Assembly (NCBI RefSeq): GCF_021134715.1
Contig: NC_060017.1
Coordinates: 2,232,001 to 2,296,000, forward strand
Reading direction: 5' to 3'
DNA: 64,000 nt
Origin: Daphnia pulex
Taxonomy: Eukaryota; Arthropoda; Branchiopoda; Diplostraca; Daphniidae
Below are positions 38,201 to 50,269 of this stretch, in pieces. How positions within the stretch are numbered: position 1 is the stretch's first letter; every line of letters begins with the position of its first letter. The notes beneath the pieces were generated by a model. That model ran no database searches. It was given only the letters and a program-made list of their open reading frames with translations, and had not been told where the DNA came from. The position numbers were made by a program, and so were the translations under genes.

Positions 38201-40500
38201 GATTTTAATAGTAAGCCAAAAATTGATTAAAATAAAATATTTCTAAATTTTATTTTTGCAGCGAGTTCCACTTTGCCTAGTCTTGCTTTTAACACTATTT
38301 ACGTCAAACTTTGGCACGGACTTTCAAGCATGGAAAAAGATCCTTACCTGGAAGTCTCTACGATGGCAAAGAAATTAACGGATTATGTGCGGAATAAGGT
38401 ATTTCCTTTTTAAAAATTACGCAGTTGGTCAGCCACTTAAACATAACATGCATATTTCAGGCTAAAGAAGTGATAGCTTCACGGGAATCAGACGTTAGTC
38501 GTCAATATACGTATTCCAATTCGAGTAACGATTCTATGGATAAATCCCTCTACATGTAATGCTGTATACTATTACAATACCTCGTACAAATAACGAATAT
38601 ATTTGAGACTTGTTTCAGTGGGGACTCTCCTCCACGGGCCCTTGTCCAACGCACTACTCCCTCATTCAACAGAATCAGGAAACGAAGCATACCATCTACA
38701 GTAATAACATTTTGAACTGGCTTCCTCAACCGAATGTTTCTTACTACTACTCAATTATTATTTATTCGTTGCTAGATTGTGGAAGAAGGTGAAAGTTCCA
38801 AAGAGTTGAAGGATCCTTTAGTAGTAACCGGATTTGTCGAATGGTGCGCTCGTCATTTTGCTGAACCAGCTGCGTCTAATGAAGATTTTCAAATCAATAT
38901 GAAACCCAATCACGAAAAAGAATTAACTATTGAATTCGAAGTACAACCTCAACATGGATTCTATGATTTTTTAGAATTATTATTGATATATTTTTTTGTT
39001 CTCAACTAGATATGCGGGAGAACACGTGAACGAGACACTGAAATGTACTACACGCGCGAATGGCGATATACAAGAAATGCTTCCGTTCGCCATGAAGCTA
39101 AAGAAGAATGTCAAAGGTGAACTCAATTTCAGGGTTTTTACCTGGTTTTTTAATTTAAAATTCTATGTTTATTTATTTAGACCAAATAAAGCAAAAATGA
39201 AAGAGGTTTTCTGCAATCGGAATCCACTGGTACCTTCAGTTATCCGCTTTCATCCCTACGATCCTTGGCTTGCTGTAGCAGATAAAGAAGGATGCACGTA
39301 AGAAACAATTCTTTTATGGTGATAAAAGTTTTTCTGTGCTCGACGAAAATTGTTCTATAATGCAGAGTATGGGACTGGGAAAGAAGCGTCCGTCTTGTCC
39401 ATTTTAACAATCAACAACAACCCAGGGCTGCTCGAATTACATCAATGGATTTTGTGAACGGACATGATGATGCGTTACTTCTTATTGGTGCAGATGATGG
39501 GTCGTGCAGAATCTGGCGGGATTTTATTCGAACAGGATCTCGATCAGCAAATGCTGTTGTCGAAGATCACACTGGAGTTTCTCTTGTTTCAGCATGGAAC
39601 TGTATAGCTGAAATGGCACCATCGACTCGATGTTCCGGTCTGGTTTTGGATTGGAATCAGGATTCTTTACAATTGCTAGCAACAGGCGATGTTCGCTTGA
39701 TCCGCATTTGGGACGTAGAGCGTGAATTGAAAGTCAGCGACTTTCCTACTGGTTCAGAAAATTGTGTGACCTCCGTTCATCATAACCCGCGAGGTTTTGA
39801 CCAAGTTTAAGAAATTTATATAATCGTTTGCGCAAATTAAATTGATAATTTTGTCTTCAGATCGATCGCTCTTTGTAGCGTCATGTGGAGACGGATCAGT
39901 CCGCCTTTTTGATCAGCGATGCAGCGCTGCAAAATCTAGAGTTATGACTTGGAGGGAGCATGCTGCTTGGGTCATAGATTGCGAATGGATTTCGGTTGAA
40001 GGAGGTGCCAACTTAGTGAGTGGCAGGTAACAATCATCTCATCGTATTAATCGTTACATTGTATGAAATTACGTTTGATAACTAATAGTTGTTTTTTTTT
40101 CTCAAGTCTGGCGGGTGACATCAAGTTCATGGATCCTAGAAATCCCAACTCGGTTCTCACCGTAGCCACAGCGCCTAATTCGCAAGGAATGACTGCCATG
40201 GCAGTCCATCCCAAGGCTAACTTATTTGCTTGGTAAAACAGCTTTTGTGTGGAAAAATGCTTATTTTCACTAACATGCATCGTTTTCATTATTAGTGGAA
40301 TTGTCGGGCAGTACATTACCGTACACGACCAAGAAGGAGAAGTGCGTTCTACTATCGCGTATCACGACGGCGGTGGTCTTTTGGGCTCCAAAATTGCAGC
40401 TGTCTCCTGTTTAACCTTTCATCCACATCGGGTGTGCCTCGCTGCTGGAGGCATGGACTCGATGATTTCTGTTTTTTCTTCAGATAAGTCAAAGAAGTAG
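35262..40500 (+). CDS. RPTOR: Raptor, regulatory scaffold of TORC1
   Basis: Binds TOR kinase and presents TOS-motif substrates in TORC1. Nineteen exons: 35262..35447, 35584..35686, 35757..35878, 35950..36381, 36453..36761, 36833..37141, 37196..37603, 37677..37829, 37893..38196, 38262..38398, 38461..38555, 38619..38700, 38776..38940, 39010..39116, 39181..39297, 39366..39793, 39861..40026, 40107..40232, 40296..40500. They sum to 3954 nt, giving 1317 aa (human 1335). The N-terminal RNC/caspase-like domain shows [20 protein letters not shown], with the His161 (HYNGHG) and Cys204 (FDCSNAG) pair. HEAT-type repeats include [10 protein letters not shown] and [20 protein letters not shown] Ser-rich linker spans exons 9-13, and a C-terminal WD40 propeller spans about residues 975-1317 ([39 protein letters not shown]). 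The donors after exons 6 and 16 (GTTTGC, GTTTTG) are weak. The exon 13-14 junction restores an EWRYTRN block matching other raptors. Confidence 0.97.
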
Positions 40501-41150
40501 AATGGTTTGCTTTTGTTGACTCACCGTCAAGATTCGTCGTTTTCTTTTTTTCTGTTGGAGATTTTTCAATTCGAGCCGCGAGACCTCGCATATGTTAAAT
40601 ACCCAGTTACAAACAATCACTATTGTGAGCGAAAGATTCAAAATGAAGCATCCTCTATATTAATTCATGCACCGAATTAAATTAATTGTGTATCTTAAAT
40701 GTATTTTTTTTTGTGTGTGAAGCTTCCTGCTGACTTCTTATCAGTTTATTCATTGGGTATGATTTTCATGTTATTATATCGAGCTATGCTCACGTTACAC
40801 AAGATAAGTTTACATGCCCATGCTGTTTGGGTCGACGTTCTCAATCCATGTGAGTATTGGGTAATACAAAGTAATTGAATACCAAAAACTTTGTCGATGA
40901 ATTTCCGTCGTCAGAATGTTTAGACGACATTGTTCGACTTAAGTAAAAAAGAAAATGTGATGCTTCGGCTTTGATCTTTCTACCCGTTTATCAGTTGTTG
41001 CGATAAGGTTATCGGAACGGAGCTTTTCCGTTGTACTGATCAGCTGGTGGCCAGATCAATCGTTTATGTGTTTGAACGCAGTGAAAACCAACGTCGCATT
41101 AGCCTTTGTTAACCTCGTATTGAAAACGGGATTAAGTTGTCAAACTCACC
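40501..41150. other. Spacer raptor to four-TM gene 1
   Basis: This 650 bp AT-rich spacer contains the raptor 3' UTR and the promoter of the next plus-strand gene. No coding region is seen. Confidence 0.6.
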
Positions 41151-41892
41151 ATGAGGATTCCCAGGTTTACTGAGAGCTGGTGTGGCTGTTCTCTTCAAAC
41201 GGGGACTAAAATTATCAGCATCTTTTCTGTGGTACGTTTGGTACACCTTGTTACATGTAAAACTCTTTTGATGCTTATGATTATGTACATATTATCCTTA
41301 GGTAGTAAAGCTTCTTTTAGTGATTTTACTGAGTATCGCATGTGCCTCCTTCGATGCCCTATACAACGGTCCCCATGACGGTAGATTGTCTTGAAGAACT
41401 TGAAAAGACGTAAACTAATGTTCAATATTGAATTCTGCAGGAAAATACAGTGCAACTTTAGCGGTACTGATAGTATTCCTTATCGCCTCTATGTGTGATT
41501 TGATGGTTTCGTTTCTTTTGGTCATGGCGGCCTATACGCAACGCCCAAATCTGGCAAGGCCGTGGCTCGTAGTTTTTATGGTTTCTCTAACAATTGATGT
41601 CGTTGTTTTTATTTCGTCTGTTACGAACGGAGACTTAGCTGTTGCCATCACTACACCAATACGGATAGGTGATAGCCGTTTTGTCATAACTTTTTTCTTC
41701 AAGCGGATGATAATAGATAAGCACTTACGCATTATTTTTTAAATGTAACCACTAGGTTTTGGCCTATACTTTTGGTTGGTTGTCTATAACTACTGCGAAG
41801 AACTTCGTGGGATCCCAATTATAGGGACCGATTACGGAGACGCGGAGAGAGCCCAAGAAGATTCTCTGCTGAGACCTTATCAAACATTATAA
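41151..41892 (+). CDS. Four-transmembrane protein, LAPTM/DUF7027-like, copy 1
   Basis: Small multi-pass membrane protein of unknown function. Four exons: 41151..41231, 41302..41380, 41441..41668, 41756..41892. They sum to 525 nt, giving 174 aa. The N-terminal cytoplasmic Cys motif WCGCSLQTGTKII is followed by a hydrophobic segment (VVKLLLVILLSIACASF), then two central ones (LAVLIVFLIASMCDLMVSFL and WLVVFMVSLTIDVVVFIS), and a last short one with GLYFWLVVYNYCEELR before an acidic tail. The Cys-rich start followed by a Thr-Gly/Lys-Ile and four hydrophobic segments resembles LAPTM4-like and arthropod DUF7027 proteins, as remembered. Copies 2 and 3 share the same exon phases (0, 1, 1) and motifs. 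The specific role (endolysosomal or junctional membrane) cannot be read from sequence. Confidence 0.8.
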
Positions 41893-42157
41893 AACTCACG
41901 TTCCGTGACCATCTACTAACAACTCCAAACGGAAAGAGTTTATGAAATTTACAATACCTTTTAATGAACCTGGAAACATTATAGAATTCACATTTTAAAA
42001 AAAATCCCAAACTGTGTATTGATTATATTTTACATGATTTCACCGCAATATTTTTGTATCTTTTATCTCAATATAATATAAAGTCTTGGTGCTATATATT
42101 ACTTCTATCGGAGGGAACGAGAAGATTCGTGCACCTTTATCACTGCAGCTGCCAATT

Positions 42158-44386
42158 TTACAATAAAGATGGAAAGGGGCTTTGGAAAAGACTTCTGGTT
42201 TTGAATCGGTTGACCACGGAAAGAACAAAACAGAGCGACATCAATGAGCGAAGAAAGACTTTCAGGACGTACATTCTGCGCATATGTTTGAAGCAAAAAT
42301 TAACTCTAATGTTTTTTAAAGTTTGGAATCAAATGTAAAATATTACCTGACGAGGGTTTTTCTTGCTTGCGGAAGAGTGCTAGGGTCGTCTTTGAGAATA
42401 AACAGCCGGATCCCTTGGACGTAAGTTTCAAAATAGCTACGCCAATTGAGTTGACGGACATCAAAATCAAAGATTTTTCGATCGGCTGTCGACATTTTGG
42501 ACTGGATCGTCAGCGAATTTTCACTAACAAACTGCCATTGGTGGCTATTAAAAAAGCCTAAGTTTGAAATTGCCCTAAAAACTCGTTCATACAATTTCAC
42601 CTGTTTCATATTCAATTAATCTTTGTTATGAAAACAAATATTTATTGCATTTTTAATATTCTGGGTACCATTTTAGCTCGTTTGCCAAAAAGTTGGCTGG
42701 TGAAGTCCAGAAGATATGCTGGTAGATAATGGGTGAGAAAGACATTGATTCTGAAATACCAATCACGGTTGGTGCATTCGCCGCTTGGGCACCACATAAT
42801 CTCCTTCGGCGGATATTTAGTGACAGCTTCTTCTGAAAACGACCTCATTTGATGGATGGTGATCGGATTGTGATAGCTCGTAGAAGACGTATAAACAGTG
42901 AGTTGTGAAGGTCTGTAACAGGAGACGTATTCAAGGGTCGATGACATTTGGAGAAGTAAATAACAGATAGGTAATACTCATTCCGTGTTTATGACAGAGT
43001 CACGGAGTAGTGCAACAGTTATAAAATAAATAAAAAAAATTGTCGTTACTTTGTCGTAGCTTGATGCCAGGCGACGGCTATTATAAGGTTGACAGCATAG
43101 TCAACAGGAATTAGATCGATGACACAACTGGCTTCACACTTGAAAAGCCTGAGGAAACCCTTTGCTCCACCTGCAATTAGGCCTGTCAAAGCAATAAAAA
43201 GAAACGCGTTTGGCAATCTTTAATATATCAAAGCACGTCGGCAGTAAAAAAAAAATGGAGCAGTTCAATAGTTTCTGTCATTTTTCTCACCAGTCGGTCC
43301 GTAGAGGGAATCGATCCATCCAGGTGTAGGTTCTTTGGCGGCAGCTATATAGGACGACACAAATATTTCTCAATATTCATAACAACAAAATATGAATAAA
43401 TTAATTCACCTGTAACGATGGAAGGACGGACGATTGCTAATGGAACGTTGTGCTTTTCTCTTTCTAGAATTTGTTCGGCCAAGGATTTAGAAAATGTGTA
43501 TGTGTTTGGGTTGGATTTTCCGAGCAATCTAATTAAGCGTTTGTATGTGGTATTAAACTATTAGACTCTATGTACTTGGAGGTTTTAATTCTTACTGTTT
43601 TGTTATGCTCCGAGTAAAGTCACCATCTATACTTTCTAAAAAGTTTATGAGTTTGATGGGATCAATGTGCGATGGATAAATCATCTGATACAAAATAATA
43701 ATAAATACATCGAATTAAACATGCATGAAATAAAACTAAGATTCACCTCGCCGACAACATCCCGATCCAGATTATTGAAAGCGGTCGATACATGGACGAA
43801 AGCCTTTTTTGAAAATTTTTCAAATGAATAATTAGAGCGAATGAATTTGTGGTCGAGAGAGAAGAGAAAAAGAAACAAACTTCTAGCTTCGTCATTTTCT
43901 GGCAGATGGCCAACAGCTGCCTCGGTCCTTTCACATTCGTTTGCAGCGCATCTTTCAATTCATCATCGAATCTTACACTGGCAGCTGAATTGATGACGAT
44001 TGAAACGTCTTCAATGAGCAATTGCATGTCGGCTGGAGAAATGCCCAGTCCTGGCAAGGTCATGTCTCCAGCAACGGCAAAGATTTTGTCTAGCGCGTTT
44101 GGCTGGTCAATCCAACTAAACACCTAAAAATATCTTTTCATAAGAATAGATAACCCAAAAAGGAGAACATAAATAAATCAAACATTACTTGATTGTTGAT
44201 TAATTCATTGCGACGGGTTGCGATATCTTTGTTGGGAGAAGTTCTCATGAGCAGGTAGAGGCGTTTAATTTTTGGACAAGAACGGAGCAACTTTTCAACC
44301 AACACTTTACCAACAAACCCAGTGGAACCAGTAATGAAAACCGATCGATCCTGGAAGAAATCGGCGATGATGCTCTCGGATGCCAT
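42158..44386 (-). CDS. FAR: Fatty acyl-CoA reductase
   Basis: NADPH-dependent reduction of fatty acyl-CoA to fatty alcohol (waxes, cuticular lipids, ether lipids), at the ER or peroxisome. Ten exons: 44386..44189, 44123..43881, 43803..43747, 43684..43596, 43528..43410, 43344..43291, 43182..43050, 42912..42669, 42600..42347, 42275..42158. They sum to 1509 nt, giving 502 aa, the usual FAR length. The Rossmann nucleotide-binding motif [17 protein letters not shown] lies near residue 20. The SDR catalytic YxxxK is Tyr206/Lys210 in [29 protein letters not shown] and [10 protein letters not shown] are FAR-typical. The C-terminal FAR/sterile domain ends in a hydrophobic stretch ([16 protein letters not shown]). 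The correct donor of exon 8 is GTACCC after an ATG codon (giving [13 protein letters not shown]), not the stop reached by read-through. It lies on the opposite strand between two members of the four-TM cluster, 265 bp tail-to-tail with copy 1. Confidence 0.93.
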
Positions 44387-47016
44387 TTTTATTTTTCACC
44401 GTAGCCAACACCGCTGAAACAAAGATGGAAATATTTTTTTGCTAGGGAAACTAACGTAATAACTACACAGAAGACCTTGCAAACCCACTCTGTTGTCTGC
44501 CGTGTGATGTGCGCAACTGAAAGCCACGCAATACTACGGCCGCCTTTTACTTTTTGTGAGCAAAATACACGCAATCAAGATAGAGAGTGTTTTTTCACTT
44601 CGCGTTTCGTCATATTTTTTTTTAACTGTAGGATGTAACTTAATTCTTGTTCTCTTTCGAGAAGGTTTCATGAGCATTAGTACTTCTTAGCTCCTCCCCT
44701 TCAACGTATTGATAGAGACACACTGACAAGTGGTTCAACCTATAGACTAAATTGGTTTCATTTCTATGTAACGAAAATATTGCGAGTTGTAGGAATTGCG
44801 TGTAAAACCATTAGACGCCCCAATTGTTTTCAATTCAATTAATGAGCAACTACTCATATGCCAACATGTTACTGAATCCAAAGAAAATGTTGGTGAATAT
44901 TCGGTAAGGTTAATTTAATAAGACGTGACGAAAGTAAACAAGAAAATCTCTAGCCATATTGAAAGAAGTCCTTGAAAACCACTAGCAATTGTGCAATTCA
45001 CCAGTGTTGAGTTTTCTTTTTAAATTTATAATTATAACAGTTAACTATGATAAGGCATTTTTTTCCCTCAAGGACTGTGGAATTTTTGTTGCTATGTTGC
45101 AAAGGAGCCGGAAGCTAAAAATGTTTTATGAGTGGAATAGCCGAATTACTGTTTTAAAAAAAAATATATGTAATAAAAAAAGGTACAAAAATAACAGTTT
45201 TTATTGTTAGGGAGCTTGATATCCGTCGCGTTGCTGATTGTACACATATACATATAAAAAAACGTACTATGCATAATATGCGTTATTCTTCATTAATTAA
45301 TAACGAAACATTTACATGACCGCACTAAGCAAAATATGGACCCCCTATATTATAAATTTTTCTTTTTTTGTGTGGTGAATTTCTTCCAGTTATGGGAAAG
45401 TGTAGAGAATATTCTTTGTTTTCTTTGTGACGAAGGCACAATTTTAACTTTTAAATGAAATTGCACAGTCCTTCAGAAAGTGAAAGCGAAGTTTAAATGC
45501 GTTTTACAGCCTATTTCTAAGAAATAGGGAACCTTATGATGTCGACGAGTCTTTTTTTTTAAATAAAATTTCACTTGTGAAGTACGATTTCGTGCTGTTC
45601 TGTACAACATTATCCCGCTGCCAGTATAACTATTGATTATGATAGAGGTACATCTGGGTACGTATACTTACCTATAGTGGCTCTTCATGCTGAACGTCTT
45701 CAACCTTGTCTTCAACATGTGTTACACACAAGAAGCAAACAAAAAATTTTTTATGTTGGACAGATTTTGCCACCGTTGTTCCATGAAAGTTTTTTTATAC
45801 TGGGACAATTTAGAATGGGATCACTAGATGAAAATAAGTATAAAAGTAAAAAAGAAGTAACAAAATAAGAATGCATATCACTGCGAAACCTTTAAAAGGC
45901 AAAGTTTGCATTGCCTGTTATGTGTCCATTCCTGTTATATTTTTATTGTTTTCTTTGAGCATACATTTTTTGTATAAAACTTGGCCCCAGTCAAAAATTT
46001 ACCCTAGAACGGGTCGGCTGGCAAGCGGCTCTCTCTCTTTTGGTCGCTTTTGGCTTGTCCATTTCCCAATCTGACACCCGACTCCCCTTCAGTCAAGTCC
46101 CTTCTGTATCAGTATAGTTAACAGAGAAACAGTGCAAAATATGGAATACAATGTCGACGTATGTTCCACCGACTCGACTTCCACCCAAAATCCCAATGTA
46201 AGATTATACGTTCCTCTATGTCATTCTTAGCCTCTTAGGTATACGGGTAGTACGATGCATTCGCAATAACCGAAGCGAAAATAATGAGCGATGATGAGAG
46301 ACTGACAGGTGTGAATAATGCAAGAAAAGAGTATCCTTCAGTTATAAAGGGTTATGACTCGTGAAAGTTATGTTGCGAATTCCGATGCCCGTGACTTATA
46401 TTTTCAAGTTATTTATAGTAGAGCAATATTATCATAGATTCTTTTTTTCTTTTTGCTCGCTGCTGAGGCATCGTGAAAAAGATAAGGGATTTTGGCCTTG
46501 TCCGTTGGTCTGCAAAGGCCCCAGCTTTTCCAAATAAATTTACAAACAAACTTGGGTATCCGAATGACGTCAGTGATGTTGTAGACTTATAGTGACTGTA
46601 CGAAATCAATCGACCATCAGCTTCAGTACCTTATCTATTCATGTTTGCATTTAGCATCATATACAGCATTTTCATGCAAACTAAATTTGGAAACAATCAT
46701 ACCTTCGTCCAATTGGCTCACAAAAACAGTAAACCAATATCACTATTGTTTCATTAAATATCTGTTGTTTGACTACCAAACTGTGCCATAGAAGCTATTA
46801 GTATAAAAATAGACAGATGGTATATGGTATAGAGCCATAATCAAAATAAACACGTAGCAAGCCACGATATCCGTAAAGCGCTCCTATCGCGCCCTCGAAG
46901 AGAAATCCATGAAGTTGAGACACAGCTTTCGGCGGAGACGGTGTTGAGCCAATTCTGTTTTCGTTTTCACCATAGTTATTTCAAACGAAAGTATAGTTTT
47001 AAAAAAAAGGGACAAC
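44387..47016. other. Spacer FAR to four-TM gene 2
   Basis: About 2.6 kb without a recognisable gene. It contains the FAR promoter at its left end and the promoter of four-TM copy 2 at its right end. Open frames at 45677-45868 and 45871-46074 have no family resemblance and no splice partners. Confidence 0.55.
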
Positions 47017-47759
47017 ATGAAAAAGACTTTGTGTGAATGCTCTCTCCAAAAAAGGACTAAAATGATCAGCATCTTTTATTTGGTATATATTTTTTGGGTG
47101 TTGATTACTGGCCTATGATTAACGCCTCAATGCCAATTACATTTTTTCAGCTCGTCAATTTGGCAACTGGTTTTTACCGAAGCTATCAGCTCGGTCTGAT
47201 CGAATTTGTTGGTATTGGAGTACTATACCTCATCCACTTTTCTATTGTTGCATCATTTCTAACTGCTAGGTTTCTCTGCGTCTTGTTAGGAGAGTACGAC
47301 GGAGTTAAGGCTTTCAGTTGTATATCAAATACGCTCGTCGCTTTCATCTTGGCCATGTTCTCGGCTCTTCTCATTTATGCCGTCTACAATAACCACAGAC
47401 AACTGATGATGCCATGGCTTTTCACGACAATCCTCATTGCCTGCACGCGTGATGTCTACATGCTCATTCGGAGCTTCTTCTACGCTTCGGCAGGCACCTG
47501 GTTGGGCGTGCTTTATGTTACTGCCATGGTCATGCAGATAAGTATGCGTATTGTAGTTAAATATTATTCGAGAAAAAATTTAACTTAATGAGAATGAATT
47601 GATTGTATTACCCTTAAAATAACAGCTTTAGGTATGTACCTTTGGTGGGTCGTCTACGGTTTTTATCATGAGCTCAAGGACAAAGAAAATGAAAAAAGGA
47701 AAAAAGACCTGCTTGTTGGTAATTCCTCGACGAATCCTGCCACTTCCGACCCTGTCTAG
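47017..47759 (+). CDS. Four-transmembrane protein, LAPTM/DUF7027-like, copy 2
   Basis: Three exons: 47017..47082, 47151..47541, 47626..47759. They sum to 591 nt, giving 196 aa. The N-terminus LCECSLQKRTKMISIFYL aligns with copies 1 and 3. Central segments include TLVAFILAMFSALLIYAVY and LPWLF-type MMPWLFTTILIACTRDVY. The last hydrophobic segment is LGMYLWWVVYGFYHELKD, followed by a charged tail. The second exon joins what are two exons in copies 1 and 3, so this copy has lost that phase-1 intron. It also has a longer region between the first two hydrophobic segments (about 50 residues). Function unknown; membrane topology is inferred from hydrophobicity. Confidence 0.8.
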
Positions 47760-49314
47760 ATCACTTTATGACGGGAAATGTTCTCGATTTATCTATATTT
47801 TTCGATAATAGATAATATAAAAGAAACTGCTTTGTTTTTATACCGTTACACTATACAATCCTATTTCTCAGCGCCCTATACATTCAACTGAAATAAAGTT
47901 TGAAAAGAAGTTTAATCATAAGTCATATTCTAGTCCAACAATTCAAAAAAATTACTTCAATTCGGATTTGTATCTTTTCTTCAGTGTTTGGTGTATTTGT
48001 CGTAACACCACGCGGCACCACATAATGTTTCCCATCGAAAAATTGCAAGTGTCGCAAGTTCTTGGTATAGGTTAGCGCTATGCATAGTTTCTTTTTTTCA
48101 CGGTTTCTAGTTGTATGCTTCCTGTTTCCCACATAGGCTGGCTTTCAAATTTCAATAAAAAAGTTTCATATGTCCAAACACTTGTGTTTGTTTTTCAATT
48201 GATTTCGAATTGTATTGCTTCTCATATTACTAAATGTGTATTTTATGGCATGATTTCTCCGGGCATACAACACCTGCAAAACCCAACTTTTAATTTCTGA
48301 CTGACGAGTGAAAACTCACCAAAAGCGCTATGTGCTTTCACGAGAATTACGACAGTTTACACATAGCGACACAGAGCACATGCATCGGTAATGTGCATTT
48401 GAAAATCAGATTTCTTTGTTTTTCCTTATATTATTGCATAACTCGCGAGATGTGCGGATACACTTGCATATGTGCGGTCCATTAATTTTGCTCCACTTGC
48501 GACTTCATCTGGAACGGGAAGTCCGTGTGGGCATGTAATTGTTACGAAAGCATTGACTTTCCCGAGACTTTTACAGCAAGATGATGCGCAGCAGTGTATA
48601 TAGCTGTTCCTGTTCTCTTCTTCATGTGGCGTGAATAAACAACTGGCTCCTCCATATCATACGAAACCGTTGCACAGGGACAGACAATAAATAGTCGACG
48701 ATACAACAAGAATCAAATAATTAAGAATTTTTCAAGACAAACTTACATTTGTCGTGCAACGGAACAACATTTAAAAATACTCAACCGATACAGCAGTGGG
48801 TTTGTTTATTTTGGTAGACCTTCACGATCGTTTGCACCAACCAACCCAACTGAACTTCTGTTATGACTCCTTCCTTATTTATGTTGTTAGTACGTAATAT
48901 TGTGTCTTGCGCGTTCTCTTTCGTTTCCACGATTTTCAATTGCAAAATATGTAATGATATAATTTTTATCGTAGTACTTATTATTCTAAAATCCGCAAAC
49001 ACAAACTTATATACATTTTGCTTAGTTCTTACGATATTTTTAGAAAGTCTAAGAGATATTTATCAAAGTTTTCTGTGAGCTATACAAGGCGCTGTCAAAA
49101 TATACAAGTTTTCTGTTTGGAACATCCAATAGTGCGTGATGATGCCCTAAATAGACAGTCAAGCGAAGCTGCGCAGTTCTGAGAACAGCTTAAGGCACAA
49201 AAACTGTGAATCGTTGGCCGTCGTTCGAGTAAAACACATATCATGAAGTTCAGCGTTAACGAATCTAATTAGGAATACAGTGGTTATTGTATGTATAGAC
49301 CTCATAAATAAACG
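47760..49314. other. Spacer between four-TM copies 2 and 3
   Basis: About 1.55 kb without a recognisable gene. It includes an inverted repeat (48326-48334 with 48360-48368) and a duplicated ATGTGCGG motif near 48.45-48.48 kb. The right end must contain the copy 3 promoter. Confidence 0.55.
48326..48368. repeat. Short inverted repeat, 9-bp perfect arms
   Basis: CGCTATGTG at 48326-48334 pairs with CACATAGCG at 48360-48368 across a 25-nt loop. Seen directly. The function is unknown and a chance origin is possible. Confidence 0.6.
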
Positions 49315-50017
49315 ATGGCGTGTAGAATGAAAAGATTTTGGTGCGATTGCTCACTTCAAACGGCTACAAAATTCATCGGCAGTGTCGATATGGTATTGAT
49401 TGTCTTGGTCTTTAAAATTTTGTCATGTCGATAGCATTCTGCACAATGTCTTTTGTAAGATTCATTAACAGCTGGTAAACGTGACGATTGGTGTCTTACT
49501 CTCCTCCAGGACGGTTGTTAACGGTAAAACGAACCAACATGATTTACTTCATTATCTTTTCGTTTTTCCATTATTTAACTTATTTTAATTAGGACCCAAT
49601 GATATTATGTATGCTACCGCTACTTTCGCATTTGTACTGGTAATGTTTTCTATTCTGCTCATCTATGCCGCCCGATGTCGCCGCCACCAACTTGTGTTAC
49701 CGTGGTTGATCGTGCAATTGCTTGAAAGGTGTTTCATAGCCGTGTTTATTGCGGTAGGACTTGTAAGGCACGCACTCGGCGTGGTGCCCATTATTCTTAT
49801 TTTGTTTGCCTTAAGTAAGCTAGCTTTGTTTTGTTGCAGTAGATTCAGAGTGAAAAATCGTAAAAACTAAAATTGTTCTTTGTCATTTCTAGTTTTTGCG
49901 TTTTACCTGTGGTGGGTGGTTGGCTGCTTTTACCTTGAACTGACAGACGAAGAGAGAGCTGATGTAACTCGTACTGATTCGCAATCTCGAGAATTGGAAC
50001 ACGAAGAAAATGCATAG
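49315..50017 (+). CDS. Four-transmembrane protein, LAPTM/DUF7027-like, copy 3
   Basis: Four exons: 49315..49392, 49472..49523, 49593..49814, 49893..50017. They sum to 477 nt, giving 158 aa, the shortest of the three. N-terminal motif FWCDCSLQTATKFIGSVDM; central segments FAFVLVMFSILLIYAAR and LPWLIVQLLERCFIAVF; last segment FAFYLWWVVGCFYLEL; then an acidic Glu-rich tail. The first hydrophobic segment is short (LVNVTIGVLLSS), so the number of true membrane passes may be three or four. Its stop is 253 bp from the convergent LZTR1 stop. Function is unknown. Confidence 0.78.
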
Positions 50018-50269
50018 ATTAACGGAATAACAAATGCCATGAAAACTACCAACTTATGATGACATATCCTTTGTCGCGAGGAAAAAATAAAATGTGTTTA
50101 CTAATGAAGTAACGAATGCTTAATTCCGTGCTGCGCGATTATATTGAAGGGTACTTTGGTGTAAGCGTAAGACAGGTAGTGATAAATTATGATAAAACTT
50201 TAACATCAACTTTTGCACGAATGTCATTGGGCTGTCCCGAATTTCAACCTAGGAATGAACGTTACACTC

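Noticed and set aside
42642-42668. Read-through end of FAR exon 8 (a stop shortly after [13 protein letters not shown])
   Set aside because: Using the GTACCC donor at 42668 joins KM to [11 protein letters not shown] in frame and restores the conserved FAR C-terminal domain. A GC-AG or truncated model was not needed.
45677-46074. Two adjacent open frames between FAR and four-TM copy 2
   Set aside because: No recognisable motif, no plausible splice junction, and AT-rich composition typical of spacer.
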